A DNA stretch of 64,000 nucleotides from Plazaster borealis (GCA_021014325.1 CM037472.1:22987063-23051062); one strand, 5' to 3'; positions 1 to 10,199 are shown, numbered from the stretch's first letter. Notes: generated by a model from the sequence alone, not told the origin. Made by a program: numbers and translations.

Positions 1-71
1 ACATGTAGAATTACCCTGGACAAAATAAAGGAACTATTTTGCAGTATAAATGTAAGATTTCACATTGTAAT

Positions 72-284
72 TGTAATATCTTGAACTTATAAGACAGTTG
101 TTGCTCTGATGCTCGCTTGGTTTATTGTGGCTCACACATGCTTGATACAAGGTATAATGCACTTATCAATAGGCTACTGTTTCAAGGGTCATGGGGTGGT
201 GGTCAGGGTCATGATTGGAATGTTGATGAGGTAAGGTCTAGTGTACAGTGTAGGGATACTAGTGTATGGTGTAAGGATACTACA
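72..284 (-). repeat. 3' LTR of the gag-only retrotransposon
   Basis: Downstream LTR in the element's orientation, 213 bp, the same sequence as 1779-1991. It is preceded at 67-71 by GTAAT, one half of the target-site duplication, and followed at 285 by the polypurine tract. Confidence 0.92.
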
Positions 285-298
285 TCCCTCTTCACCTT
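285..298 (-). other. Polypurine tract
   Basis: Directly against the 3' LTR the minus strand reads AAGGTGAAGAGGGA, a nearly all-purine run. This is the expected position and composition for the plus-strand primer of an LTR retrotransposon. Confidence 0.7.
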
Positions 299-649
299 AG
301 AATGAAACTTTCCTATGGATAAAGGTGACTGAGATTTTAAATACTATATCATCGTATAGAAGGATTGAATGGTTAGTAAAACATGTTGTGTCTAATAACT
401 GTATTTGGTAACAAACATGGAGGTAGACTTAAAACATGGTTGAAGTTTAGTGTCCATTGTTCAATGTTCAAAAGTTGAATAACATTTTGAAGTTTAGCAA
501 ACTTAAAGAATCCCAGTACTGTTGTTAGCATTACTGCCAGTAGATTTATAAAGCAGTTGTTTGATGATAATGATGGTCCCTGATGGATGGTTTATCATTT
601 GTCATTCATGGTTACCGGTCAGTGTTGAAACACACTGAATTGTTCATTC

Positions 650-830
650 ATTGGTGTTGTTATTAAACACTTGTTTGTTCGTTGGTGTTGTTATTAACAC
701 GCTTGCCTCTCGGTGTCAGTTGTTGACACGCTTGTGTCCTCTGTTTGTTGTTAACACGGATCTTGGTGTTGTTAACACGCTTGCATCTTGGTGTTGTTGT
801 TAACACGCTTGCATTTTGGTGTTGTTTGAG
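650..830. repeat. Degenerate 25-30 bp tandem array inside the LTR element
   Basis: Six or seven diverged copies of a unit resembling TTGGTGTTGTTGTTAACACG lie directly after the end of gag (in element orientation), where pol would begin in an autonomous element. Unit length varies from about 25 to 30 bp. The remaining stretch 299-649 has no recognisable coding sequence. Confidence 0.6.
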
Positions 831-832
831 TA

Positions 833-1733
833 TTAGAACAGATAGTCCTCATCCGAAGTGTCGCTCCTGGTGCCGCGTGTATCGGGGCTTGTCGCTGATA
901 GCATTTGCTTGCAACTGTTGTTGGCCCTGCTCCTTCTTACCTCGGCAGAATTTGGCGAAGTGGTTTCGCTTGTGGCAGAATGAGCATGTCTCTCCGTATG
1001 CTGGGCACTCTCCAGTATGTGGGTATGCTCCCCACAGTTAAAGCAGATCGCGGCTGATTTTGTTCCTGTTTCCGATGTGGAGTATGTTGGGCGCTGTCTC
1101 GATTGCGACTTGACCGCATATACTCTGGATTGCTCGTTGCCTGCCATGTGGCTGAGTTGTGTGGAGGCAGTTGTTGTCGTCGTATGATGGTGATTGTTTT
1201 GTCCAGAGTGAGATCAGCATCTCGCAGGAGGCGTTTTTGGATACCATGGTCTGCAATGCCAAGAATGATCCTGTCGCGAATGAGTGAGGCCTTTAGATCC
1301 CCAAATTCACATGTTTCCGCCAGGTTTTTCAGGGCCGTGACAAAAACGTCGATGGGGTTCACCGTCCTGGGCTACGGTTGGTTGAGAAGAGGCGCTCGTC
1401 GATGGGTTCACCGTCCTGTTGGCTACGGGTTGAAAGAGAAGAGGTATAGGTGGTGTTTTTCTTGCCTTGACAGAGTGTAGCAAACTTTTCAAAGACTGTA
1501 TCAAAATTTTGGCTATCACTCTCTTCATCCCAGGTGAAGGTGTTGTATGTGTCTACTGCACCCTGGCCGATGACTGAAAGCAGGGTGGCAACACGTAAAG
1601 TGTCATCCTTGTCATGTATCCGAGTAGCAATGGCAAAGTTGTTAAAGTTTTGTGCAAATTTCTTCCAGCTCATGGCAAGGTTGCGATCGGCCATGTCGAG
1701 TGGTGGTGGTGCAGGTATGGTGAATTGTGCCAT
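833..1733 (-). pseudogene. Frame-broken gag of the LTR element
   Basis: The first open segment starts at a Met codon at 1733 and runs to 1359. It has the tryptophan-rich N-terminal look of Ty3/Gypsy gag capsid (SWKKFAQNFNNF, ATLLSVIGQGAVDTYN). A 50-bp imperfect tandem duplication (1348-1397 and 1398-1447) then moves the frame, and capsid-like sequence continues in another frame to about 1150. Around 950-1050 two CCHC zinc knuckles are recognisable, but the first starts in one frame and the second is complete only in a neighbouring frame. The C-terminal acidic end (DTSDEDYLF) is in a third frame, stopping at 833. At least three frame changes mean no full Gag can be made from this copy. It is a gag remnant, not a host gene. 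Confidence 0.75.
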
Positions 1734-1764
1734 GTTTGTGTTGCTGTGCTAGCGCTAATCCTGT

Positions 1765-1777
1765 ATCCTCGTCGCCA
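1765..1777 (-). other. Primer-binding site, tRNA-Ser type
   Basis: Immediately inside the 5' LTR (one spacer base) the minus strand reads TGGCGACGAGGAT. This is the exact complement of the 3' end, including CCA, of a serine tRNA of the GCT isoacceptor type as I recall it (ATCCTCGTCG-CCA). It would prime minus-strand DNA synthesis. Confidence 0.8.
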
Positions 1778-1778
1778 A

Positions 1779-1991
1779 TGTAATATCTTGAACTTATAAG
1801 ACAGTTGTTGCTCTGATGCTCGCTTGGTTTATTGTGGCTCACACATGCTTGATACAAGGTATAATGCACTTATCAATAGGCTACTGTTTCAAGGGTCATG
1901 GGGTGGTGGTCAGGGTCATGATTGGAATGTTGATGAGGTAAGGTCTAGTGTACAGTGTAGGGATACTAGTGTATGGTGTAAGGATACTACA
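1779..1991 (-). repeat. 5' LTR of the gag-only retrotransposon
   Basis: This is the upstream LTR in the element's own (minus) orientation. It is 213 bp and matches the copy at 72-284 base for base as far as I can compare by eye. Borders are set by the TG...CA ends and by the flanking GTAAT duplication at 1992-1996. It should contain the element's promoter, but I do not see a convincing TATA box. Confidence 0.92.
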
Positions 1992-2773
1992 GTAATCATC
2001 ACAAAGAACTCAATCGAAAGTCAGATAAGACGCGTCTTATCCGCAGGAAATTACAGTACTCAAAATTTCAGTTTTTGTACCTTTCATGTGTCAAATGATT
2101 TAGGTACAGTGTACTTGCACAAAGTACATATGTAAGACAATGTGCTCGAGCCATGTTCTTACACATTTAGTACATAAATTACGCATTGTACATGTTCTTA
2201 CTTACAATACCATGTTACCATCTTTGATTAATGTGCTGACTGGGGTAAAGGTGAGGCTCCAAACTTTAGCACATCTTCTGGTTCATGGACATGTAGGCCT
2301 AACGAACGTATTTCGAGTAACTTTGAGTTACTACTTAACTTTGAGTAACTACTTAACTTCCTTTTTTGAGTTTTGCCTCTGACACAGCAACTATAGATCC
2401 CTGTTTGAAATAAAATGTGTTGTGCTGAATGTCTATGTTTGCGTTTATAGTCAACCCAAGGGCTGCATGTACCCCAAGATAAAAATCCTGGTTATGTCAC
2501 TGATTGCCACAGTCACTTTGACTGCTACGATCATATGCCACGACTATGCAAATATATCATTTAAGAAGTAAAATGTAGTAGTAGGCCCAAAGGTTTCCCT
2601 TTTTCTGGAAATAACAGGTACCTCAACCATGAAGGAAGGAAAAGATCCTTCCTCCATGCTTTAACTGACTATAGGCCTATAGTATAGGTGAGTGATACAG
2701 CTTACCAAGCAGTGTAGAGTTTGAATGTTGAGTACATTAGCATCCCATGGTCAACAAAAGAAAAGATAACTGT

Positions 2774-3061
2774 ACAGCCCTGTTCACACCCAATTCCTAG
2801 GAAATAAACCCCAGGAAATTCCAGGGGAATTATAACCCACCGCCACCCCATGTTCCTTTTCATCAAATTGATGCTTTTTTCCCTGGAAAATGAACAGTGA
2901 AGATGCAAACCCGGGGGTTATCTGGCTTAACGCTACTCCCAAGCAGGCTATTTCCAAGGAAATTGCTTTACTTTCTGGGAGTTTGCAAGGCTTAGCAATT
3001 CAAGTGCGAAAAGGTCAAATAAATCTTCCCAGGAAATTCAGGTAGTGTGAAAGGAGCTTAA
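2774..3061. mobile_element. Possible MITE with imperfect terminal inverted repeats
   Basis: The left end (CCCTGTTCACAC) and the reverse complement of the right end (GCTCCTTTCACAC) are similar. The interior carries inverted pieces of a CCTAGGAAATAAAC / CCCAGGAAATTC motif. The TIRs match only partly and no target duplication is clear, so this is tentative. Confidence 0.35.
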
Positions 3062-4506
3062 GTAGTTTGTTCTGATGATAACTAAAGTTGAACAGAAAAT
3101 CCACAACTGTTTTTCATGCATGCATTAATAGTCAGTGATTGTGCACAACTTTGTCAACAATCACAGGAATAACCATTTTACCTCATTCGTAAATAATTGT
3201 CCCTATACTTCATGGACTAACATGTACTTACGATTGTATAAGGTAAGCAAATGATTGATGTCGTTTGGAGGTCTTTCTATTCATCCAGTAACCCAACAAG
3301 TTGTGACTTCTGGTGTTTTATCCACAACCTCCTGTGGTACACTGTTCATTGTACATGTATGTGCTGGGTGTGTGGTCTGTTCATGATGCATACATTACTG
3401 TTTACACTGCTGTACTGGTAGTTGGCACATTGCTCATGGATCCCTGGAAAATAAATCCCCTTTCTATTTATAGATTGGATGATGTCAGTCATGTGTGGTT
3501 ATGCACAATGTATGATGCTGTATCTACACCTAAAGTGTGATGTGTCTCGTGTACATTCTACATTGTACTTTGAGCATCGATGAGTGGAAGATTTCAAGCT
3601 GATTACAGATTTGAGCGAAAAACAAAGGCTTCAAAACAATGCTCTATAAAGATATATCATTTCTTACAACCCCAAAATATATTATACATACATCTCCCTT
3701 GAACAATTACGTTGTACAGCCTCAAAACATCTGTGGGTTTGAGCATTCACAAAGCACTTTCAAACAAACTTCCACAACTCACTCAACGCTTGGCCCAAGT
3801 TGGGGGATGGGGGAGGGGATGTTGTGCAATCAATTGCAATCGCGTTTTGGGTATACATGTACTCCATTTTTAAAAGAGGTGATTACTGTTAACAGAAAAG
3901 AAAACCGTTGAAATGCTTTCAATCGGCACTGAAAACATAGCAGTATAGGTTTACAATTTCAAAGGGTGGTTAGTTTTATATAAAATATTACCAGACATTT
4001 TTCATTGATGGTGAACAAGCGTGAATGTGACCATTAAAAAACCTCTCCCCTGAAATGGGTACAAATATCAACATAATTAACAAATATATCATTGGCTTTT
4101 TTTTGTTCACGGAATGTTAGGATAGATCTTTCATTCCTGAAAGTTTAAACAAAATCCGTTTCGTACATCCTTTAGATATTTGAAGTTTTTTTTGAGAAAA
4201 TCATATCTGCCAATACTCGTGGAGTTTATCTCAAACCTTGTTTTGATTATATTTCATGCAAAATTATAACCTCGTACTCATATACACATCGCTCTCGCCG
4301 CACCTTCTTCTAGACTGCATGCTTTGCTCTCAAGACACAACAATCGATCATCATTCATAATTTAATTTGTTTTTTTACTGTCAGTGTTTTGTTTCTGGTG
4401 CTTTAATTTTCAATACCGTATTTGAGTTTATTATAATTGATAATGATCCAGTCATCTAAGTGAACTGGTTTAAGTATTCTAACTATTTAGTGATTGAAAC
4501 AATTGA

Positions 4507-4612
4507 CTTGGACTCGGACTCGGACTCGGACCAAGTGACTCGTGACTCGGACTCGGACTCGACCCAAGTGACTTGAGACTCAGACTCAGACTCGACACAG
4601 TTGACTCGACTA
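4507..4612. repeat. GACTCG hexanucleotide microsatellite
   Basis: Runs of GACTCG interrupted by ACCAAGTGACTC or ACCCAAGTGACTT segments give a higher-order repeat of about 40 bp. It lies about 130 bp before the splice acceptor of the exon at 4740. Confidence 0.8.
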
Positions 4613-4739
4613 CAACTCTGCTTCTTATTCACAACATTCTAGAGTTATTTTCCTACTCTTGTTCAGCCCTTTGATCTCCCTTGATAAATACTTCTATTAT
4701 TATTATTATTATTATTGATTCCACTTTTACCGCCCACAG

Positions 4740-7700
4740 AAAGGCTATGCTCCATCAGATGACCTCTGACCCTCATTACAGCAAACCAGGTCTTAATCTG
4801 CATAAAGAGTATCGCCAGACAGTGACTGACTCTCCTATTACACCAATACGACCAACTAAACCAGCGCTGGGAGAAGTCGGTAGGTGAACGTCAAAATCAA
4901 AATTCAGTCCTTGAAAATTCACGAGGAGTAGTTTTGAAAAAGGTTGACAGGGTTCTCCCCAGGCTTTTTTATAAAACTGTTGGGCATTCTGGACCCATGT
5001 TTGGCCAAAGCACGCTGAATTAAAACAAGGTCTTCGGAATGTTTTCTGCTTGGTGTTTATCTTGGTTTTAAAAGCCCTACTGTGCAATCTGGATCAGTCT
5101 ATATGGTTTTCTCTGGATGCATGGGGGAAACCCTGGTTGATGAGATGTAAAAAGATTTTTATTAAAAGAGGTGTCCATGTTGTTTTTATTATTATTTTGT
5201 TAAACGTGTTCTTTTACCTTCGACCAAAAAGATAACATTAATTCCACCATTTTTTTTCTTCATTTAATGAAAACGTTTCAGCCTGTGATATTTCTCAAAC
5301 TTAGGGCCCTTTCACGATATTATTATTACATGCAATTTGGAGGCTGCCAATTGCACTGCTTGAAAAAGGAAAAGTAGTAAAGAGACATTTTTCTAACAGT
5401 TTCTCACTGTTCACAACAACACTGAAATGTGAATGTATATTATATATCCATTTTGGAAATTGGCGGAAACTTGTTGCCTGTAAATTGCCTTTAGGACATG
5501 TCCCTAAGTAAGCTTTCAGGTTACACACATTTTATCTATTTTTAAGGGATATACAAAGAAAGGTTAGCATTTTGTGAATTGACTTTTACTTTAATATTTG
5601 TTTTAGCAAACTGAATAATGCACGATTGATGTTTACTCTAATTGTTCTCAGATGCTGTTACGGAAGACGGGTCGACTGTCTTCAAGTTCCAAACGCCATC
5701 TATCAAGTTTGCCGACGAATCCTTCGCAACATTCTCTGCCACTCCTGCGGCAGGCTGTGTTGACATGACCGGTGGGATGTCAGGAAAAAAGTCTGGAAAA
5801 CTCAACCCCCTTGCAAAGCAATCTGGCAAAAAGTACAAAAGGTGGGAGCTAGTTTTATGAAGAACTTTTTACCCTCAAGAGGCTTTTCTAAGACCCAACT
5901 AAAAGTGTATGAATTGTTCAGGGAGAAACGCTTATTTATACTGATTTTTCTTTTTTTATAATTTAAAAAAATAATACCAGATGATTCATTTCCAATGTGT
6001 TTTTTGTAGTATTATTTCAAAACCTTTTAGAAAATGCAAACTTGTTAATAACACAATCTTCGTGTATTCAGTTTGCGGTAACACCATGTGTATATCTACT
6101 TTGCTGTGTAGATTTTGTTCCTTGAGAACTTGTCTTGCTATTTATTCTACTGCCGCGGAGTAGATTTCGGAATTCGGGAGACTATTCTACTGCCGCAGAG
6201 TAGATTTCGGAATTCGGGAGACTGCTAAGTTCTGAAAAGAACTGTCTTGCTTATTAACTACTACCTGGGCTGAAGGTAGGAAAACGGCTGGAACTGCTAC
6301 TTTCGCTTAGTGGATCAAGGGGACATCTCATTATTAACTTCACTGCTGCGGAATGAGTTCATAGTTGGCCGCAACATTTCGAATAGCTTGCTCTAGTCAT
6401 CGTCAGGAGACAATCTTTACTTGACATAAATTGCCCTCTCTCTCTTATTTTTAGACGGTCTGGAGTAACCCAAGTAGACATGGGCACACCTCGATCAGCT
6501 CGTGGCAGCAACACCCCCAAATCTGGCAGTGTTTACAATTCAATCAAGAAAAGACTTGGCCACAAGCATACTCACACACAGGTAAGGTTTGTCTAACAAA
6601 AAAAAAGAAGAAGAAAGACACAAAAGCACTCTTAGCTTGGAAGTTACCCAACATAGTCAAGTTTCGGGTTCAATATCTTAACAGTAGTCAGTCTTTAATG
6701 TACACAGTCACTGCACCAGTCAATAGTGGGGCAAGGGGCAGTATTTTTTTAAAGCCGTTAATTTATTAATAGTGGGGCAAGGGGCAGTATTTTTTTAAAG
6801 CCGTTAATTTATTTTAGCTCAAGTTATGGTTGTAATTATGTTTTCCTTCTTCTCGTTTACTTAGTCTAAAGAGCCACCAGGTAGATAGATAGATAAAATG
6901 GTTTATGAAAAACTGTCCTCGCAGCACAAAGGCTGAATTACAACAATTTTACATTTAACAAATATTACAAATTTACACTAAATAAGGGGAGGAATAAGAC
7001 ACCAAACATTGAACAAACTAAACAGAGTAAAATCAAGAAAATCTAACAAAAGGTCAATAAAAACCTGAGTAGCAATTAGGTAAGCAGATCATTGTGTGTA
7101 CATGTATTACAAACATTAAACAAGGAGGAACATGGCTGTTTCATAAATTGGCCATTATACATAATCAGAGTATTTTTGTACCGTTTGGTTCTGCAAATTG
7201 GTAATGAGAATTGAGATTTCATCTGAGTTTCTCAAGTTCTTGTGGTGAATATCTTGTCTACGTGGCAAACCCAATTGCAGAAATGCTCAGAAGAAAGCAG
7301 GGACTTGAAGAAGCTCAGGCACAGGTGTTCCCTACATACCTTAAAGCTGAGTTCGGGCGGTGTGTTCTTGGCCCGAGTGCGCTGTTCACACGCCCGAACG
7401 ATGAGAACACGACCCAAGAACAATACACTCGGAACAAGATCACACACCACCTTTCAGCAGGGATCAGTCGAGAACAACACTGTACAAAATTCGTTCTTTC
7501 TACATCATCATCGTTCGGGCGGCAGATACACGAACAGCGATCCTACGTGTTCTCGAGCATCCAAGAACACACCGCCCGAACTCAGCCTAAGGGTTTCAAG
7601 GTTAAGGATTGCAAGTGCTCCGTTTTTGTTTTGCAAAAATAGATGTATGCATTATATTTGTACTTATTGGGAGACCATAGAGAGGCCAGCAGGCTGCAAA

Positions 7701-10199
7701 TAGCAGCCCAAGACCCTTGCATTGATTACAGCAGTTTACGATGTTAGACATAATGTCATTCAGTCTACCATAATATAAAATGAATCTCTGATCCAACCTA
7801 ACAACACAACTATTTTCACTGATAACTATTTTGCGATCAGCATATGATGTGACGATAAATGGAGAACAGCATGGTCTGTAAAGGGTCAAAGAGCATTCTG
7901 TTTATTTTGTAAATGTATATTGGACTGGACTGTTGTTCTAATGATATTTATAACATCTCTTTTTCTGTTACAGCCAACTCCGATAAGCCTAAATGACATG
8001 CCTGATAAGTCGGTAGGATGGCGACTTGCCAACCCACCAATGAAAGATGGGCAAGCTGAGACTGACAACCTGGCTCTTGGTTGTTCACCCTCTCTAAAGA
8101 GAACACCCATTATGAGACGGCAACAGCGAAGAAATAAGATGCCTAGTTCTCCTGCAATGCTTTTCTCATCGTCTCTTATTGCCAAGCCCATAATTGAACT
8201 AGGGAATCAAGATCAGAAGTCATTGGTACATGTCAGAGGTGAAGGGTCAGGGGATGGGGTCGCAGATTCAGACTCACCTAAGGTATATGTAATTGATTTA
8301 CAGTCCACTGTGGTGTGTTCAAATGCGTCTCGGAATGATGCGGTACCTTATGACTGCAATCAGAACGGCATTGGAAATGATATGAAAGAGACTTTTAATG
8401 AAGACACTGATGAGTGCATCAATGGTATCCCTAACAGAGTGGAAAACAGAGGTGTGAGTGAGGAATTGGTGCACACTGAAAACCAGGAAACTACTAGAGC
8501 GGAAGTCAACAAGGAATCAGTTTCTTGTGGGCCATGTGGGGTCAGCAACACAGTCATTGCTACAGCGCGGCAGTCATTGCAGCAATCTATCAGCCAGCAG
8601 AGTCTATCAAGCGTACTGTCTCAAGTCAGTGTCTCCAGTACCAAATCTGCCTTCAGCATAGAGTGTGAGGAGGAGTTAATGGATGTCGGAGGTATGACAT
8701 CAAATGAAGATTCTAATGATGTCACTATACAGACCGACAAGACACTCTGCGAAGCACTCACTCCTGCACTGAAAGATCAAGTCCTCCAAGTTTCCCCCAG
8801 AAATATGGAGACCTTAACTGCTGTATCAGAGGACACAAACGATAGTATGCCTGTATTTACTGAAGGGTTTGACGGGACAGGTGGGGTTACCGGCAACCCA
8901 ATCGCTGGGATTGGTAGCATGCTAAGTCTTGACAGTGTGGTTACAGCAGACTCTGCTGTGAGTGAGGCTGATTTTGACAGCCACAGCGGTGAACACCCTG
9001 ATGGAATCCATAGAAGCAACAGCAGGAGAAAACTCACCAAATCAGTCTCCCTGGACAGCGGTAAGGGTTTATCCATTGACGACCTTGCCAGCATTGAGGA
9101 GGTGAAACTTCAGGAGAGGGTTGACCAACGAATAGCTTCGGAGAGGGGCATCAAATCTGCGAAAGCTATCCCTCAAGGATTGGTCAAGATGATGTCTGAC
9201 AGGTTGTCTCCCTTGGAGGATGCCAGTGAAGATTCCAGCTGCAGCATTTCCAGTGAAGAGAACCCTCAATTTAAAGGAACTAAAGCTTTCTGGAAGCTGG
9301 CTAAATCGGGTCGTATCTTCAACAAGAGTATTTCTGACTCGCAAGTAAATTCTCCTCAAAGTACCAGCCAGGCCGTGCAGGCGGAGTCTCTTCATTCCCT
9401 GGTGCATATCCAGAAAGACAGGGCTGGGAGACGAAAACGAGACAATACTCAAGCAAACTCAAGTATGGTGAAGAGTAACATACATATGTTCAATTCTATG
9501 TGCCAACAAATATCTCCTGTGAAAAAATCAGAAATGATCGCTCACTCGGGGTACAGGCAAATAGCAACGACAGCACAATCCTCAGATTCAAGAGAATGCC
9601 AAAATACAATGGAGAAAACAAAAGAGATCAAATCCAAAAGATTTGTCCTGAAGAGTAATCTCACTAAGTCGGTGAGTATCGACAGTGGCTTGTGCAAACT
9701 TCAAGACGACCATGAGCACAATGACTCCTATGAGATTGCTCAACTCCAAGGATCTGCTGTTCAGATCCCCAAGGGTCAGCATCAAGCTACAGATGAGCCC
9801 CACACCCCGGAAATGAAAGATCAGGAGACGACAGTCAAGTACCAGCACCCCGAGGACATGCCTGTTCACTACGGCGACCAAGAAGCTGATCAAATGCCTG
9901 ATCACCTGGCACCCATCCATGCCCTTCACAATGAGTCCCTCACCCCCATGAAGCTGGCCTCCTCAACCATCATCCGCACCCCTGGTAAGAGGAAAACCAT
10001 TAAAATCAAACATCGCTCACCTCTTAAACGGCTGCAGATCCCAAATGACAACACACCACCCGTGAAGGAGGCCAGAACACACAAACGGTACCCCTGTTCT
10101 CCAAGGAACCCCTTGCTACATCATCAGTCTTGTAGTAGACAACAGAAGTCTCAAATACCCAGTCATGTCAGAGAGGACATGGATGTAGTGGAACTGTAA
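4740..10199 (+). CDS. ARHGAP11A: ARHGAP11A-like Rho GTPase-activating protein, C-terminal region (partial, 5' exons outside or not found)
   Basis: Four exons join with matching phases: 4740-4879, 5652-5841, 6455-6581 and 7974-10199 (stop at 10197). Together they encode about 895 residues of Ser/Thr-rich, apparently disordered protein. Assignment rests on motifs that recall the tail of vertebrate ARHGAP11A in the same order: SPITPIRP, KFQTPSIKF, SVGWRLAN (identical to the human octamer as I remember it), SPLKRLQIP and a C-terminal YPCSPRNPLLHH. Vertebrate ARHGAP11A is a RhoA GAP active in mitosis and cytokinesis, with the RhoGAP domain N-terminal. That domain is not in the window and should lie further 5'. 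Many SP/TP sites suggest CDK phosphorylation. The serine motif KSVS(L/I)DSG occurs twice. The family call is from memory; the exon structure is read directly. Confidence 0.72.
6065..6412 (-). repeat. Dispersed repeat with hammerhead-like core (copy 1)
   Basis: The reverse complement of this segment matches 26464-26815 over most of its length. Both copies contain a doubled 40-bp unit with the small palindrome TCTACTGCCGCGGAGTAGA (here 6141-6220) and end in a motif with a strong stem (6371-6412, minus strand). It lies in the intron between the exons ending at 5841 and starting at 6455. It may be a fragment of a Penelope-like or other retroelement; no coding sequence remains. Confidence 0.6.
6724..6813. 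repeat. Two-copy 45-bp direct tandem duplication
   Basis: The segment beginning AATAGTGGGGCAAGGGGCAG is present twice in a row with almost no differences, pointing to a recent local duplication within an ARHGAP11A intron. Confidence 0.75.
7341..7590. mobile_element. Foldback MITE with 26-bp perfect terminal inverted repeats
   Basis: The left arm 7346-7371 (GCTGAGTTCGGGCGGTGTGT...) is the exact reverse complement of 7561-7586. A second, inner inverted pair (around GCCCGAACGATGA and TCATCGTTCGGGCGG) nests inside. The flanks read TTAA and CTAA, which may be remnants of a TTAA-type target site, but this is weak. It is non-coding and located in the last intron of the ARHGAP11A-like gene. Confidence 0.75.
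7974..10199 (+). CDS. ARHGAP11A: Large terminal coding exon of the ARHGAP11A-like gene
   Basis: The acceptor is the TTACAG ending at 7973, and the exon continues in phase 0 from the exon ending at 6581. It encodes 741 residues and ends at TAA. The open frame extends upstream to 7920 (MDWTVVLMIF...), but that part is hydrophobic, lies behind the acceptor and is not coding. SVGWRLAN is encoded near the start and the basic SP-rich segment (KRKTIKIKHRSPLKR) near the end. Vertebrate ARHGAP11A likewise encodes its tail in one long last exon, as far as I recall. Confidence 0.8.
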   Translation, partial: PTPISLNDMPDKSVGWRLANPPMKDGQAETDNLALGCSPSLKRTPIMRRQQRRNKMPSSPAMLFSSSLIAKPIIELGNQDQKSLVHVRGEGSGDGVADSDSPKVYVIDLQSTVVCSNASRNDAVPYDCNQNGIGNDMKETFNEDTDECINGIPNRVENRGVSEELVHTENQETTRAEVNKESVSCGPCGVSNTVIATARQSLQQSISQQSLSSVLSQVSVSSTKSAFSIECEEELMDVGGMTSNEDSNDVTIQTDKTLCEALTPALKDQVLQVSPRNMETLTAVSEDTNDSMPVFTEGFDGTGGVTGNPIAGIGSMLSLDSVVTADSAVSEADFDSHSGEHPDGIHRSNSRRKLTKSVSLDSGKGLSIDDLASIEEVKLQERVDQRIASERGIKSAKAIPQGLVKMMSDRLSPLEDASEDSSCSISSEENPQFKGTKAFWKLAKSGRIFNKSISDSQVNSPQSTSQAVQAESLHSLVHIQKDRAGRRKRDNTQANSSMVKSNIHMFNSMCQQISPVKKSEMIAHSGYRQIATTAQSSDSRECQNTMEKTKEIKSKRFVLKSNLTKSVSIDSGLCKLQDDHEHNDSYEIAQLQGSAVQIPKGQHQATDEPHTPEMKDQETTVKYQHPEDMPVHYGDQEADQMPDHLAPIHALHNESLTPMKLASSTIIRTPGKRKTIKIKHRSPLKRLQIPNDNTPPVKEARTHKRYPCSPRNPLLHHQSCSRQQKSQIPSHVREDMDVVEL

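Larger units (their letters stand above)
72..1991 (-). mobile_element. Compact gag-only LTR retrotransposon (Ty3/Gypsy-like), very recent insertion
   Basis: A complete small LTR element of 1920 bp, read on the minus strand. Two direct repeats of 213 bp (72-284 and 1779-1991) appear identical and start and end with TG...CA inside a short inverted repeat (TGTARTATC). The 5-bp sequence GTAAT is present on both outer sides (67-71 and 1992-1996), which is a target-site duplication. Inside the 5' LTR is a primer-binding site and inside the 3' LTR a purine-rich tract. The only recognisable coding sequence is a broken gag; protease, reverse transcriptase, RNase H and integrase are absent. Identical LTRs indicate a recent insertion, so the element was probably copied by enzymes supplied in trans from a full-length relative. 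I infer Ty3/Gypsy from the gag type and layout. Confidence 0.9.
1992..4739. other. Non-coding sequence upstream of the first visible ARHGAP11A exon
   Basis: No exon with convincing splice borders or conserved protein is seen here, and only short chance reading frames occur. It is probably an ARHGAP11A intron, because the exon at 4740 starts behind a splice acceptor. It contains a possible terminal-inverted-repeat element (2774-3061), a GACTCG microsatellite (4507-4612) and a TAT run (4696-4717). Confidence 0.55.

Noticed and set aside
117..305. 62- and 103-codon plus-strand frames at 117 and 1824 as genes
   Set aside because: They are the same frame inside the two identical LTRs, antisense to the element.
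2140..2382. 80-codon frame as an upstream exon of ARHGAP11A
   Set aside because: It has no splice borders and no RhoGAP signature residues; composition looks like chance from GTACAT-rich sequence.
7920..7973. N-terminal extension MDWTVVLMIF of the large ARHGAP11A exon, which looks like a signal peptide
   Set aside because: It lies upstream of a good splice acceptor that joins in phase to the exon ending at 6581; the hydrophobic stretch is the polypyrimidine tract read in frame.
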